Origin: Oscillospiraceae bacterium | GTDB taxonomy: Bacteria; Bacillota; Clostridia; Oscillospirales; Ruminococcaceae | Direction of reading: 5' to 3' | Assembly (NCBI GenBank): GCA_029007035.1 | Contig: JAQXHC010000041.1 | Location: 62,001-126,000, forward strand | DNA length: 64,000 nt | Shown here: piece after piece, positions 17,335 through 26,178 of the stretch | Layout of the letters: each line of letters begins with the position of its first letter | Numbering within the stretch: position 1 is the stretch's first letter | Program-made: the position numbers and the translations under genes | Notes under the pieces: generated by a model | Database searches by the model: none | Told to the model about the DNA's origin: nothing | What the model saw: only the letters and a program-made list of their open reading frames with translations

Positions 17335-17419
17335 TTTTTCGGCTCTGATCGTGAAGTGAAGCCTGATGTACAGGCATACCTGACGCATAACACAGTGAGT
17401 GACAGAATTTGCCGAAAAA
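17335..17419. repeat. 85-bp inverted-repeat hairpin element
   Basis: TTTTTCGGC (17335-17343) and GCCGAAAAA (17411-17419) are perfect 9-bp inverted repeats. Inside is a second hairpin, GCCTG-ATGTA-CAGGC. It is unexplained by any gene and shares the core GTATGCCTG (reverse complement) and the layout with the element at 49.7 kb. It fills much of the 257-bp gap between the DUF2726 and asp23 genes. Confidence 0.5.
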
Positions 17420-17489
17420 ACGTGTACAGTTGAATATTCTGACACGTTCTTAATACAGTTCAGACAGAAAGGATTTTTTTTAAAAGCTA

Positions 17490-17518
17490 TTGTAAAATCG
17501 ATATGCTTGTGATATAAT
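17490..17518 (+). promoter_or_regulatory. Extended -10 promoter of asp23-fakA
   Basis: TTGTAA at 17490-17495, a 17-bp spacer and TATAAT at 17513-17518, preceded by TGA. Confidence 0.75.
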
Positions 17519-17551
17519 AAAGAAGATAATAAACAAAAGGAGTGTGTTAAT

Positions 17552-17911
17552 GTGGTCAGTGTTGAAAATCATATAGGAAAAATCACTGTCTCGGAACGCT
17601 ATCTTACAGAGCTTGTCAGGCACACCGTAACCGGCTGCTTCGGAGTTGCAGATATCGCAAGCGTTAGTACAGCTCAGTCTGTCATTTCTGCGGCTACAGG
17701 AGGAAAGTTCTTTGGCGACAACAAGGGTGTGTATATCCACAGCAGTAAAAATAACGGTCTTGTTATAGACCTTCATATAAAGGTTACCTACGGCACGAAT
17801 ATTACCGCCGCAGTAAACAGCATAATTCACAAGGTTAGCTTCACTGTCGAGGAAGCTGCCGGTGTTTCCGTCAATAATGTTAATGTATATGTCGATGGAA
17901 TGATTTACTAA
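17552..17911 (+). CDS. Asp23/Gls24 family envelope stress protein
   Basis: 119 residues, the whole length of an Asp23 domain: NHIGKITVSERYLTELVRHTVTGCFGVADIA at the N-terminus and LVIDLHIKVTYGTNITAAVNSIIHKVSFTVEE near the C-terminus. The start is GTG 17552 with SD AAAGGAG nine bases upstream; an ATG two bases earlier is out of frame and opens nothing. Asp23-like proteins associate with the membrane and respond to envelope or alkaline stress. The next gene is the fatty-acid kinase gene fakA, a conserved pairing in Firmicutes. Both share the extended -10 promoter at 17.5 kb. Confidence 0.88.
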   Translation: MVSVENHIGKITVSERYLTELVRHTVTGCFGVADIASVSTAQSVISAATGGKFFGDNKGVYIHSSKNNGLVIDLHIKVTYGTNITAAVNSIIHKVSFTVEEAAGVSVNNVNVYVDGMIY

Positions 17912-17932
17912 ATTATATTGGAGGATTTATTC

Positions 17933-19588
17933 GTGATTAAAGGTTCTTTATTGAGAGACGCCTATATTTCAGCAGGCGTAACTATTGCCAATAATAAAAG
18001 AAAGGTCGATGAGCTTAACGTATTTCCCGTTCCCGACGGCGATACGGGTACAAATATGTCGATGACCATAGGAAATGCTATGGGCGAACTGAAAAGGCTC
18101 GGTGACGATACGACTGTTTCGGAGGTAGCCTCGGTTGCTGCCTCGGCTCTTCTCAGAGGAGCAAGGGGAAATTCAGGTGTTATTCTTTCACTTTTGTTCA
18201 GAGGCTTTGCAAAGGGACTTAAAGGACTTGAGGAGGCTTCCTGTGAGGATTTTGCCAATGCTCTCGAACTTGGCGTTGATGCGGCTTACAAGGCTGTAAT
18301 GAAGCCTGTGGAGGGTACTGTACTTACCGTATCAAAAGCCGCTTCTCTTAAAGCAAGAGAGGTTTGCCGGACTTCCGACGATTCTGTGTTCTGGGACGAG
18401 GTATGCGCTGCAGCTGAAGAAACTCTTGCACGCACTCCCGAAATGCTTCCTGCACTTAAAAAGGCAGGAGTCGTTGACGCAGGCGGACAGGGATTTGTAA
18501 TTGTATTAAAGGCTATGCGCGATGTTTTCAAGGGCGGAGCCATTGCCGAGCCTGCAGCGGCTGCACAGCCGGTAAAGGCAGATTCCAACGATTCATTCAA
18601 GACTGCTGTAAGTGAATTCGACGAAGAAATCAATTATACCTACTGTACAGAATTTATTGTCGAGAAAGATCCCGGATGTCCCGATCCGTTCAAGCTGCGC
18701 GCTTACCTCGAGACAATCGGCGACTGTGTGGTTCTCGTTGACGACGAGGATATAATAAAAGTTCACGTTCACACCGACAATCCCGGAAAAGCGCTTCAGA
18801 AAGCGCTGGAGTTCGGTCACTTTATCAATGACCCGAAGCCTAAAATCGAGAATATGCGCATTCAGCATGAAAATAAGGTCAACGAGGTCAAGGAGCGTGA
18901 AGAGGGCTTTTCTCCTGCTGAGCCTGAAAAGGAGTATGGATTCGTATGTGTTGCTGCAGGTCACGGAATCGAAGCAATGTTCATGGATCTGGGCGCAGAT
19001 GTTGTTGTTAAGGGCGGTCAGACAATGAATCCTTCCACCGATGACATACTTAGAGCAATTCTTTCAACTCCGGCAAGGACGATTTTTGTTCTGCCGAACA
19101 ATAAAAATATAATCATGGCGGCTGAGCAGGCTATGAAGCTGACCGACAGAAATGTATGTGTACTTCAGACAAGGACGATTCCGCAGGGCATTTCGGCTAT
19201 GCTCGCATTTGACGACAGTCTCGGACTGTCCGAGAACAGAATTGCAATGACAAAGGCATTTGAAAAAGTTCAGACCGGTCAGATCACCTTTGCCGCAAGG
19301 GACAGCGAGTACGAAGGTCACTCAATCAAAGAGGGAGAAATTCTTGCTCTCGATAACGGAAAGCTTTCATTTACGGAAAAGGACATCAACAAGGCAGCGC
19401 TGAAGCTTGTCAGAAAGCTTGTGAAGGGCGATGCGGCTTATGTTACCCTTATCTATGGTGCTGATGTGACCGACGAGAACGCGGAGTATCTTCACCAGAT
19501 CATTCAGGCTAAGCTTGGCGATAAGGTCGAGGTTATGCTTGTAAACGGCGGTCAGCCGGTATATTATTATATAATTTCAGTTGAATAA
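17933..19588 (+). CDS. fakA: Fatty acid kinase A (DhaL-type kinase, DAK2 domain protein)
   Basis: 551 residues from GTG 17933, which has SD GGAGG eight bases upstream; the TTG at 17918 in the same frame lies before that SD and is rejected. The DhaL ATP-binding domain is at the N-terminus (NVFPVPDGDTGTNMSMTIG, then LLRGARGNSGVILS and DAGGQGFV), followed by a central domain and a C-terminal DegV-related domain (GADVVVKGGQTMNPS). FakA phosphorylates exogenous fatty acids bound to FakB for phospholipid synthesis. No fakB/degV gene is in view. It is co-transcribed with asp23 and ends at a very strong terminator. Confidence 0.9.
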   Translation: MIKGSLLRDAYISAGVTIANNKRKVDELNVFPVPDGDTGTNMSMTIGNAMGELKRLGDDTTVSEVASVAASALLRGARGNSGVILSLLFRGFAKGLKGLEEASCEDFANALELGVDAAYKAVMKPVEGTVLTVSKAASLKAREVCRTSDDSVFWDEVCAAAEETLARTPEMLPALKKAGVVDAGGQGFVIVLKAMRDVFKGGAIAEPAAAAQPVKADSNDSFKTAVSEFDEEINYTYCTEFIVEKDPGCPDPFKLRAYLETIGDCVVLVDDEDIIKVHVHTDNPGKALQKALEFGHFINDPKPKIENMRIQHENKVNEVKEREEGFSPAEPEKEYGFVCVAAGHGIEAMFMDLGADVVVKGGQTMNPSTDDILRAILSTPARTIFVLPNNKNIIMAAEQAMKLTDRNVCVLQTRTIPQGISAMLAFDDSLGLSENRIAMTKAFEKVQTGQITFAARDSEYEGHSIKEGEILALDNGKLSFTEKDINKAALKLVRKLVKGDAAYVTLIYGADVTDENAEYLHQIIQAKLGDKVEVMLVNGGQPVYYYIISVE

Positions 19589-19589
19589 A

Positions 19590-19634
19590 AAAGCTTCGGC
19601 TGACTGCAATCCGCAGTCAGCCGAAGCTTTTATG
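19590..19634. terminator. Strong, probably bidirectional terminator
   Basis: An 18-bp perfect stem (19590-19607 with 19613-19630) with loop AATCC. T residues follow on the plus strand, and A residues precede it, giving a T-run on the minus strand. It separates fakA from the convergent dnaD-dnaI operon. Confidence 0.85.
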
Positions 19635-19674
19635 TCAGAGCGTGTTCACAGAAATGTTGAGAGATAAAAAATCA

Positions 19675-19688
19675 GGCAATACCGCACA
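19675..19688 (-). repeat. Terminus of the GGCAATACCGCACA repeat family
   Basis: GGCAATACCGCACA matches the consensus arm exactly. A convincing partner arm is not clear; the sequence through 19792, downstream of the minus-strand dnaI-like gene, holds a further hairpin (TTCGGT...AACCGAA) and a degenerate TATGCGGCG near 19778. Confidence 0.45.
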
Positions 19689-19792
19689 TAGCTTGTGCCG
19701 GAGATGCAAACTCAGTTTTTTGTCTGATATGACGAAAAGTATTCAAACAGATTCGGTACGAAACCGAACGTTCTGATATATGCGGCGCTGTT

Positions 19793-20782
19793 TTAATATT
19801 TCGCTTCAGCCGTTCCGATTCCCTCAGACTGTCTTTGACGCATCTGATAGCGAACATCCTCGCCCTTGAATTCCATACAGGTATATACGGCGGTGATCCG
19901 TGATACGACACGTTCGTCGTAGCGGCGGCGGATTCCCGAATAATCGAGATTTGTACTGATTATCGTTGGTCTGCCGCTGTTGAGACGGGTATTGATAATA
20001 TTGTATATGGTAGAGGAATAAAAGGGGGTTTCATACTCTGTGCCGAGGTCGTCAAGAATAAGAAGCTCACATTCCATAACGAGGGAGATCATTTCGTCAG
20101 AATGTTCACGGCTGAAATGCTCGCGCTCGATTTTGCGGAGAATATTTATTGCGGAATCATATACGACTCCATATCCCTTTTTAAGTACAGTGTCGGCAAT
20201 TGCAAGGGAAAGATGAGTCTTTCCGAGTCCGGTTTTTCCGAACATGAGAATGCTTTCGGAATTCAGACTGAAACCTGCCGCATAGCGCCTTGCGAAATTA
20301 TAGATTCGCTCCATTGTGCGGTAATCCTCACCGCTGTAGTAGCTCAGACTGAATGTATCAAATCCGGAAAGCTTCAGTTGAGCGGTTTTGTTGAGGGCTG
20401 ATGCGGAAAGCTGTCCGCACAGACGGCGAAAACAATCACAGAAGCCGCTGTTCACATAGCCTGTATCATGGCAAACAGGACATTCATAGTGCATATCAAG
20501 GTAATCCTCGGGATAGCCTCCCGAGACAAGCAGCTTCCTGCTCATTGCCTGTGCGCCTATATTGTTTTTTTTGAGCTGTTCAACGCGAAGCTGTACGTCC
20601 GGACCGCCTTTTTTTATAATTTCCATAAGCTCCCTGCCTGTATTGCAGAGCTGACGGTTTATCTCGCGGATCTGCGGAATTTTCTGATTGATTTCATCGA
20701 TTCTGCGTTCGTTTTCTCTTTCAGCACGCTGTCTTCGCGATGTCATTACCGCCTGAGCGCGGTCGAATATTTCACTGTCCAT
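19793..20782 (-). CDS. DnaI/DnaC-like replicative helicase loader (AAA+ ATPase)
   Basis: 329 residues. An N-terminal helical region is followed by a zinc-binding motif, CPVC...FCDC (Cys101, Cys104, Cys115, Cys117), typical of DnaI loaders, then Walker A GKTGLGKT (182-189) and Walker B LLILDDLG (about 240-247). The protein would load the replicative helicase with the primosome. ATG 20782 has SD GAGGAG eight bases upstream, overlapping the stop of the dnaD-like gene, so translation is probably coupled. Clostridial genomes commonly keep this pair together. Confidence 0.9.
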   Translation of the reverse strand: MDSEIFDRAQAVMTSRRQRAERENERRIDEINQKIPQIREINRQLCNTGRELMEIIKKGGPDVQLRVEQLKKNNIGAQAMSRKLLVSGGYPEDYLDMHYECPVCHDTGYVNSGFCDCFRRLCGQLSASALNKTAQLKLSGFDTFSLSYYSGEDYRTMERIYNFARRYAAGFSLNSESILMFGKTGLGKTHLSLAIADTVLKKGYGVVYDSAINILRKIEREHFSREHSDEMISLVMECELLILDDLGTEYETPFYSSTIYNIINTRLNSGRPTIISTNLDYSGIRRRYDERVVSRITAVYTCMEFKGEDVRYQMRQRQSEGIGTAEAKY

Positions 20783-20795
20783 AAATTAACGCTCC

Positions 20796-21752
20796 TCAAA
20801 AATTATTAACAAATTTCTTGTACTTGTCCACATCAAATTCGTCCTGTTCGGCACCGGAGGATTTTTTCTTTTTATATTCAAGCTTTGAAGCCTTGACATC
20901 GTCGATTGTCATCAGGCCGTCCTGCTTCCATGATTCAAGAATACGGCTGATATACGGAAACGACAGCTTGTCAATTGTTTCGATAGTTATTTCATAAGCA
21001 TATCTGATAAGCTCAAGAGGATAGTTCTCGGCTTTCCAGCCGTCTATAACCGCCTGCTGCTTGGTAGTGGGACGATGTTTCATATCGAATGCCGACATGA
21101 TTTTTGCCGTATAGCTGCGGCTCTCCGTAAGTCTTTCCACCTCGCTGATAGCATCGGGAAGCGTGTTGATTTCGTTCTCCGCCCAGCTTCCTGCAATTTT
21201 TTCTATGTATCCCGGATTTGTTTTTTCAATTGATATACAGTAGCTCAGCAGAGTGATGATCACCTCTTTTTTCAGTCCGAGATAGCTGTACATCCATATC
21301 AGTGAGTTCTGCTGAGTATGGTTAAGCGTTCCGAGCAGGCTCTCGGCTGTTTTAAAAAGCTCTGCCACGTCAGAGGAATCAGACATAAGCTTTGTAATTT
21401 CCGACGGCGTAAGGTTTTGCCGCTGACGGCGGGGTATCTGATTTTCCACAGGAGGTTCCGGCTGAGTATTCATAATGTTCTGCTGTTCCGGCTGCGGGGT
21501 CATAATCGAATTGCTGTCGGAATTTAACACGTTTACCTGCTGCCAGAACATCAAAGCATCTGAAATCTGATTAAGCGGAACACCTGTGTTAGCGGATATT
21601 TCGGAATCAGAGCAGCTTCTGCCCGAATGTCTCAGCAGGTACAGGAGAACCTTCAGCTGTTCGCCAGTGGCAAGTTTCAAAAGATTATCGGCGATAATTG
21701 ACGGAACGCCGAACATTGCACCCCAAATTCCGCTGTTTGTTCTGAAATCCAA
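20796..21752 (-). CDS. DnaD/DnaB-domain primosomal replication protein
   Basis: 318 residues, starting at TTG 21752 with SD GGGGAGG about eight bases upstream. The N-terminal winged-helix region (GRSCSDSEISANTGVPLNQISDALMFW) is followed by two DnaD-like helical domains, about 115-200 (PSEITKLMSDSSDVAELFKTAESLLG...) and 215-290 (IMSAFDMKHRPTTKQQAVIDGW), the second ending in YISRILESWKQDGLMT. This matches DnaD/DnaB primosome proteins that remodel origin DNA. It lies first in an operon with the helicase loader and has its own promoter. Confidence 0.88.
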   Translation of the reverse strand: MDFRTNSGIWGAMFGVPSIIADNLLKLATGEQLKVLLYLLRHSGRSCSDSEISANTGVPLNQISDALMFWQQVNVLNSDSNSIMTPQPEQQNIMNTQPEPPVENQIPRRQRQNLTPSEITKLMSDSSDVAELFKTAESLLGTLNHTQQNSLIWMYSYLGLKKEVIITLLSYCISIEKTNPGYIEKIAGSWAENEINTLPDAISEVERLTESRSYTAKIMSAFDMKHRPTTKQQAVIDGWKAENYPLELIRYAYEITIETIDKLSFPYISRILESWKQDGLMTIDDVKASKLEYKKKKSSGAEQDEFDVDKYKKFVNNF

Positions 21753-21787
21753 AAGCAGTACCTCCCCGAAAAATAGTCTGTCTGACT

Positions 21788-21816
21788 ATTATAACATATT
21801 TCGTTCGAATTGTCAC
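21788..21816 (-). promoter_or_regulatory. Sigma-A promoter of the dnaD-dnaI operon
   Basis: On the minus strand, GTGACA (21816-21811), a 17-bp spacer and TATAAT (21793-21788). Confidence 0.75.
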
Positions 21817-21938
21817 TGTTAAAATTCAACAAATATATACATGACATTTTTATTCAGAAAAAATCCGGGAATATCTGAAAGATGAGTGCGATCAACGGAT
21901 TATCGGACATTACAAATCAGCTGTAATTATTTTCGGTA

Positions 21939-21967
21939 TTTACATTTTTCGCTCAATGTGATATAAT
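21939..21967 (+). promoter_or_regulatory. Extended -10 promoter for the membrane protein-yifB-rodA group
   Basis: TTTACA at 21939-21944, a 17-bp spacer and TATAAT at 21962-21967, preceded by TGA. Confidence 0.75.
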
Positions 21968-21970
21968 AAA

Positions 21971-22023
21971 AGCAATACTAAAACGCCTTACGGCTTTGCG
22001 CGCAATCATTGTGCGGTATTGCC
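21971..22023 (+). repeat. Hairpin repeat (GGCAATACCG family) at the 5' end of an mRNA
   Basis: The right arm TGTGCGGTATTGCC (22010-22023) matches the family consensus; its GTATTGC pairs with GCAATAC at 21972-21978. An inner GCC-TTAC-GGC stem sits between. The element starts within a few bases of the expected transcription start and ends just before the purine-rich SD region. Confidence 0.6.
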
Positions 22024-22049
22024 TTAGAAAGGAAGTAAAGGGGGGCGCA

Positions 22050-22697
22050 ATGGTGAATTCACCTTTTGCTGAACAGCCGGATCACGGACATTATACAGCC
22101 TGTGCCAACCGAATGAATGAGATAGACAGAATCAGCCGCAGATGCACTGCCTGTACGCTGATAAACTGTGCTGTAATGGCAATCCTTACGCTGTGCGGAT
22201 TCAGACTAAGCGTCATTTCTTTTATACCGGGTCTTATCGGTGAAAAGGGAGCTCTTGGTGCGATTGCCGTTCAGCTGCTTATTATCACAGCTATAGCAGG
22301 GGTTTCCATTGCTTCGGTCGGCAGGTTCAAAATCGGAAACGTAATATGTTTCGCAATATACAGTGCAATGATGATTTGCTGTATATTTTCGCGGACATCG
22401 GACGATGTATTCACAGTATTTATCGGGGCGGCAGGCTTTGCTTTTTCATTCAGAGCTCCGTCGGCGTGTATGGATTACAGACAACTCAGTAAAACCGAGG
22501 GCTTTCCGCAGTTCAGTGAGCGGCTTGCATATCAGGAGGAGCATAGCTGCTTTGAATCAGACTTCGCGAATGAATATCACGAAACAAAAAGCAGGGGAAT
22601 GGACCCGGCAGAGCCTGTTTCCGGAGCGGAAAGCGGGATCGGGGAGGATAAAATCAATGAAAGTACTAAAAACAGCGGATTTATGGATGAAATTTAA
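22050..22697 (+). CDS. Uncharacterised membrane protein
   Basis: 215 residues from ATG 22050, which follows a run of G residues acting as SD; an in-frame ATG at 21996 lies inside the repeat and is rejected. There are about four hydrophobic segments between residues 30 and 135 (LINCAVMAILTLCGF, ALGAIAVQLLIITAIAG, IGNVICFAIYSAMMICCIF, VFIGAAGFAFSF), then a hydrophilic acidic tail. No family was recognised. It is the first gene after an extended -10 promoter, and yifB begins 12 bp after its stop. Confidence 0.65.
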   Translation: MVNSPFAEQPDHGHYTACANRMNEIDRISRRCTACTLINCAVMAILTLCGFRLSVISFIPGLIGEKGALGAIAVQLLIITAIAGVSIASVGRFKIGNVICFAIYSAMMICCIFSRTSDDVFTVFIGAAGFAFSFRAPSACMDYRQLSKTEGFPQFSERLAYQEEHSCFESDFANEYHETKSRGMDPAEPVSGAESGIGEDKINESTKNSGFMDEI

Positions 22698-22709
22698 GAG
22701 GTGATTCCG

Positions 22710-24239
22710 ATGTATGCAAAGATCGCAAGTCTTGGACTTTTCGGACTTAACGCATTTCCGGTTGACGTTGAAATAGATATAAGCAGAGGCAATCCTCAGT
22801 TTGAAATCGTCGGACTTCCCGATATGGTTGTAAAGGAGAGCCGCGAGCGTATTCGCGCAGCTCTCAGAGCGTGCAGCATAGCATTCCCGGTCGCATCGGT
22901 AATGGTAAATCTTGCTCCTGCAGATACTAAGAAGAGTGGCTCGGTACACGATCTGGCTATCTTTGTGGCTTTGCTGAAGGGCATGAACATTATTGCCGAC
23001 GATACTGATGGCATGGCTTTTATCGGCGAGGTTTCACTGAACGGCGATATACGTCCCGTTAACGGCGTTCTCCCGATGGTAATGCTTGCAAGGGAACGGG
23101 GAATGAAATCCGTTTTTGTTCCAGATGCAAATGCTGCCGAGGCTTCGGTAATTTCGGGAATAGAAATTTACGGCGTAAAAAATGCCGACGAGCTTATCCG
23201 CCATTTCAGAGGATTCGAGACTCTTAAACCGCGCGAGCATTATATTCCTCCCGAAACTGCGTATGACGAGGTCCTTGACTTTGCTGATGTTAAGGGACAG
23301 CAATCGGCGAAAAAAGCTCTTGAAATAGCTGCGGCAGGCGGTCACAATGCGCTGCTTATTGGTCCTCCTGGAAGCGGAAAGAGTATGCTCGCAAAGAGAA
23401 TGCCATCAATTCTGCCTCCGCTTACATTTGAGGAAGCTCTTGAAACTACGAAGATTCACTCCATTTCGGGAATGCTCAGCGCAGAAAATCCACTTATCAC
23501 GAAAAGACCATTCCGCTCGCCTCACCATACGATCTCGTCGGCAGGACTTGCAGGAGGCGGTACGATTCCTCGTCCCGGCGAGGCTTCACTCGCTCATAAC
23601 GGACTGCTTTTCCTCGACGAGCTTGCTGAATTTGACAGACGTACTCTTGAAATTCTTCGTCAGCCTCTGGAGGACGGAAAAGTCACTATTGCACGGGCTT
23701 CGGGTACAGTAACCTATCCCTGCACAATTATGCTCATCGGTGCAATGAATCCGTGTCCGTGCGGATATTATGGTCACCCAAAGAGAAAGTGTATCTGTCC
23801 GAAGAAAAAGGTAGTTCAGTATCTTTCCAAAATTTCCGGACCAATGCTCGACAGATTTGATTTGCATATTGAAGCCGCTCCCGTTGAATTTGCGGATCTG
23901 AGCTCATCCGAAAGGGAAGAACCGTCCTCGGAAATAAGAAAAAGAGTTATCGCCGCGAGGAAGATTCAGGAGGAGCGTTTCAGGGGAACCAAAATCACCT
24001 GCAATGCTCTTATTACGCCCGGAAAGCTTAATGAGACCTGTCCCATGGACGACGGTGCGGTGAACCTGATGAAAAATGTTTTTGACCGTCTTGGACTGAG
24101 TGCCCGCGCTTATGATAAGATTCTGAAAGTTGCGAGAACCATTGCCGACCTTGATGGCTGCGAGGTTATAGGCAGGAGTCACATTGCAGCGGCGGCGCAG
24201 TACCGCTCACTTGACAGAAAGTACTGGACAGAGGAATAA
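22710..24239 (+). CDS. comM: YifB/ComM-type Mg-chelatase-like AAA+ ATPase
   Basis: 509 residues from ATG 22710 with SD AAGAGGTG; the GTG at 22701 is part of the SD. The N-terminal ChlI-like domain (SLGLFGLNAFPVDVEIDISR, VNLAPADTKKSGSVHDLAI) is followed by AAA+ motifs GPPGSGKS (218-225) and LLFLDELAEFDRRTLEILRQPLEDG, and a C-terminal Mg_chelatase region. ComM homologues are helicases that promote branch migration of incoming DNA during transformation. The usual clostridial neighbour dprA is not here. It overlaps no gene and is followed 36 bp later by rodA. Confidence 0.9.
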   Translation: MYAKIASLGLFGLNAFPVDVEIDISRGNPQFEIVGLPDMVVKESRERIRAALRACSIAFPVASVMVNLAPADTKKSGSVHDLAIFVALLKGMNIIADDTDGMAFIGEVSLNGDIRPVNGVLPMVMLARERGMKSVFVPDANAAEASVISGIEIYGVKNADELIRHFRGFETLKPREHYIPPETAYDEVLDFADVKGQQSAKKALEIAAAGGHNALLIGPPGSGKSMLAKRMPSILPPLTFEEALETTKIHSISGMLSAENPLITKRPFRSPHHTISSAGLAGGGTIPRPGEASLAHNGLLFLDELAEFDRRTLEILRQPLEDGKVTIARASGTVTYPCTIMLIGAMNPCPCGYYGHPKRKCICPKKKVVQYLSKISGPMLDRFDLHIEAAPVEFADLSSSEREEPSSEIRKRVIAARKIQEERFRGTKITCNALITPGKLNETCPMDDGAVNLMKNVFDRLGLSARAYDKILKVARTIADLDGCEVIGRSHIAAAAQYRSLDRKYWTEE

Positions 24240-24275
24240 TTCGCTCCATATACAGAAAAATAAAGGAAGATTAGA

Positions 24276-25430
24276 ATGAAGTCAGCATTCAAAAGATTAA
24301 ACACAAAACGTTACAGTATAGATAAAGGGCTGCTGTTCGCAGTTATGCTATGTTCGGTAATAAGCACCCTTCTCATATATTCAATCAGCCGCAACGGTGT
24401 TCTTGAAAAGGTTGATTCAAGCTATTGGAAAACGCAGCTTGTTTCAATGATTATCGGAACGGTTCTTGCTCTGATTATTTCGTTTATAAATTACAGAAAG
24501 CTTGTTAAGCTCTGGTTTATCTATGCTCCCGCCGCGTTGATTCTTGTCGGGCTTACGTGGACGTCTCTTGGCTATCAGCGAGCAGGCGCGGATGACCGTG
24601 CATGGCTGAATCTCGGATTTATTCAGTTTCAGCCGTCGGAGGTGCTGAAGCTTGCGTTTATTCTCACCTTTGCCTATCATCTTTCGCGTGACGAAGAGAA
24701 CATGAACAAACCGCTCCATATGCTGCTTTTATGTATTCACGGTGCTTTTCCGATTGGGATCATCGCCTTGCAGGGCGACTACGGAACTGCGATAATCTTT
24801 GCGTTTATTTTCATGTTCATGCTTGTTTCGGCAAATATCTCGTGGAAATATCTTGCCGCTATGCCTGTTGTTATTGCAGGAGCGGTTGCGGCGGTATGGT
24901 TCCTCATTCTGGACAGCTTTCATAAAAACCGTATTCTTGTACTGTTCCATCCCGGCAGCGACCCGGAAGGAATTGAATATCAACAGGATCTGGGACTTGA
25001 GGCACTTCGTTCGGGAGGTGTTTTTGGCAAGGGACTTTTAGCTGGTGCTAAAGAATATGTAACTGTTCCCGAGATTCACAACGATTTTATTTTCACCTAT
25101 CTCGGACAGGCTTTCGGATATGTAGGTTCAATCGGAATAATAATTATTCTCGCCTATATCTGTCTTAAAATATTTGCCGACAGCCGCATTGCGCGAGACA
25201 GACTGGGACGCTTTATCTGCATGGGTGCGTTCGGACTGATGCTCTCTCACTGTATCATGAATATCGGAATGGTTCTCAAGGTAATGCCGGTTATAGGCGT
25301 ACCGCTGCCGTTTCTCAGTGCGGGAGGTACTGCAATGGTAAGTATGTATGCGATGATCGGACTCGTTCTCAGCGTATACAGTCACCGTGCAATGAATTAT
25401 AATGTATTCTATAATGATGATGAGGACTGA
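24276..25430 (+). CDS. rodA: Rod-shape peptidoglycan glycosyltransferase RodA (SEDS family)
   Basis: 384 residues with about ten membrane helices. SEDS signatures are AWLNLGFIQFQPSEVLKLAF, ALQGDYGTAI, GSDPEGIEYQQDLGLEALRSGG, PEIHNDFIFTYLGQAFGY and the C-terminal VIGVPLPFLSAGGTAMVS. The length and lack of long termini fit RodA better than FtsW. It polymerises lipid II for side-wall synthesis with a class B PBP not encoded here. SD AAAGGAAG precedes ATG 24276. The stop is six bases before tcdA, and tcdA's SD lies inside rodA. Confidence 0.87.
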   Translation: MKSAFKRLNTKRYSIDKGLLFAVMLCSVISTLLIYSISRNGVLEKVDSSYWKTQLVSMIIGTVLALIISFINYRKLVKLWFIYAPAALILVGLTWTSLGYQRAGADDRAWLNLGFIQFQPSEVLKLAFILTFAYHLSRDEENMNKPLHMLLLCIHGAFPIGIIALQGDYGTAIIFAFIFMFMLVSANISWKYLAAMPVVIAGAVAAVWFLILDSFHKNRILVLFHPGSDPEGIEYQQDLGLEALRSGGVFGKGLLAGAKEYVTVPEIHNDFIFTYLGQAFGYVGSIGIIIILAYICLKIFADSRIARDRLGRFICMGAFGLMLSHCIMNIGMVLKVMPVIGVPLPFLSAGGTAMVSMYAMIGLVLSVYSHRAMNYNVFYNDDED

Positions 25431-25436
25431 TAAAAT

Positions 25437-26156
25437 ATGCCCGATGAATTTTCAAGAGAGGTTCTCCTTATAGGCGAGGAGGGTCTTGAACGACTGAAAA
25501 ATGCACATATTGCGGTGTTCGGAGTCGGCGGAGTCGGCTCGTTTGCGGCGGAAGCAATTGCCCGTTCGGGAGTTGGTCATATTACTCTTATTGATAACGA
25601 TACCGTGAATGTTACTAATATTAACCGTCAGATTATCGCCCTTCAATCCACTATCGGAATGAACAAAACCGATGCGGCAAAAGCTCGTATTCTCGACATA
25701 AATCCTGGATGCGAGGTGAACACGATGAATATCTTTTATACCGGCAGTGAAGTCGATCTTACCCGGTTTGACTACGTTGCCGATGCTATCGACAGCGTAA
25801 CATCAAAGCTTGCACTGATTGAAAATGCTCACAGGCTCGGGGTGAAGATAATATCCGCAATGGGCACGGGAAACAGGCTTGACCCGACGAAGCTCATTGT
25901 TACGGATCTGAGCAAAACATCGATGTGTCCGCTGGCAAAGGTCATGCGTGTGGAGCTGAGAAAACGCGGAATTGTGCATCACAGAGTTGTATGCTCTGCC
26001 GAGCCGCCTGCTGTCCACAGGGCATTGAGCGACGAAGACGAGACGCGGAGAAAAACGATAGGCAGTGTCTCCTTTGTGCCGTCAGTGGCAGGCCTTATTA
26101 TGGCAGGAGAAATTATCCGTGAAATTGCCTTAAGTCAATTTTTAGAGGAGATCTAA
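25437..26156 (+). CDS. tcdA: tRNA threonylcarbamoyladenosine dehydratase TcdA (E1/ThiF-like)
   Basis: 239 residues. The adenylation fold is clear: IAVFGVGGVGSFAAEAIARSG (nucleotide-binding loop, about 26-46), LIDNDTVNVTNINRQ (the NxxRQ region) and DAIDSV. Near the C-terminus are TSMCPLAKVMRVELRKRGI and SFVPSVAGLIMAGEII, typical of TcdA/CsdL. It cyclises t6A at position 37 of ANN-decoding tRNAs. It follows rodA by six bases and precedes a dockerin-bearing esterase by 22 bases, so a housekeeping tRNA enzyme and a cellulosomal enzyme may share a transcript. Confidence 0.9.
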   Translation: MPDEFSREVLLIGEEGLERLKNAHIAVFGVGGVGSFAAEAIARSGVGHITLIDNDTVNVTNINRQIIALQSTIGMNKTDAAKARILDINPGCEVNTMNIFYTGSEVDLTRFDYVADAIDSVTSKLALIENAHRLGVKIISAMGTGNRLDPTKLIVTDLSKTSMCPLAKVMRVELRKRGIVHHRVVCSAEPPAVHRALSDEDETRRKTIGSVSFVPSVAGLIMAGEIIREIALSQFLEEI

Positions 26157-26178
26157 TTTTAATAAAGGAGTTCAGAAA

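Noticed and set aside
21794-21810. CGAAC-like string suggesting a LexA box near the dnaD promoter
   Set aside because: The second half (GTTCG at correct spacing) is absent.
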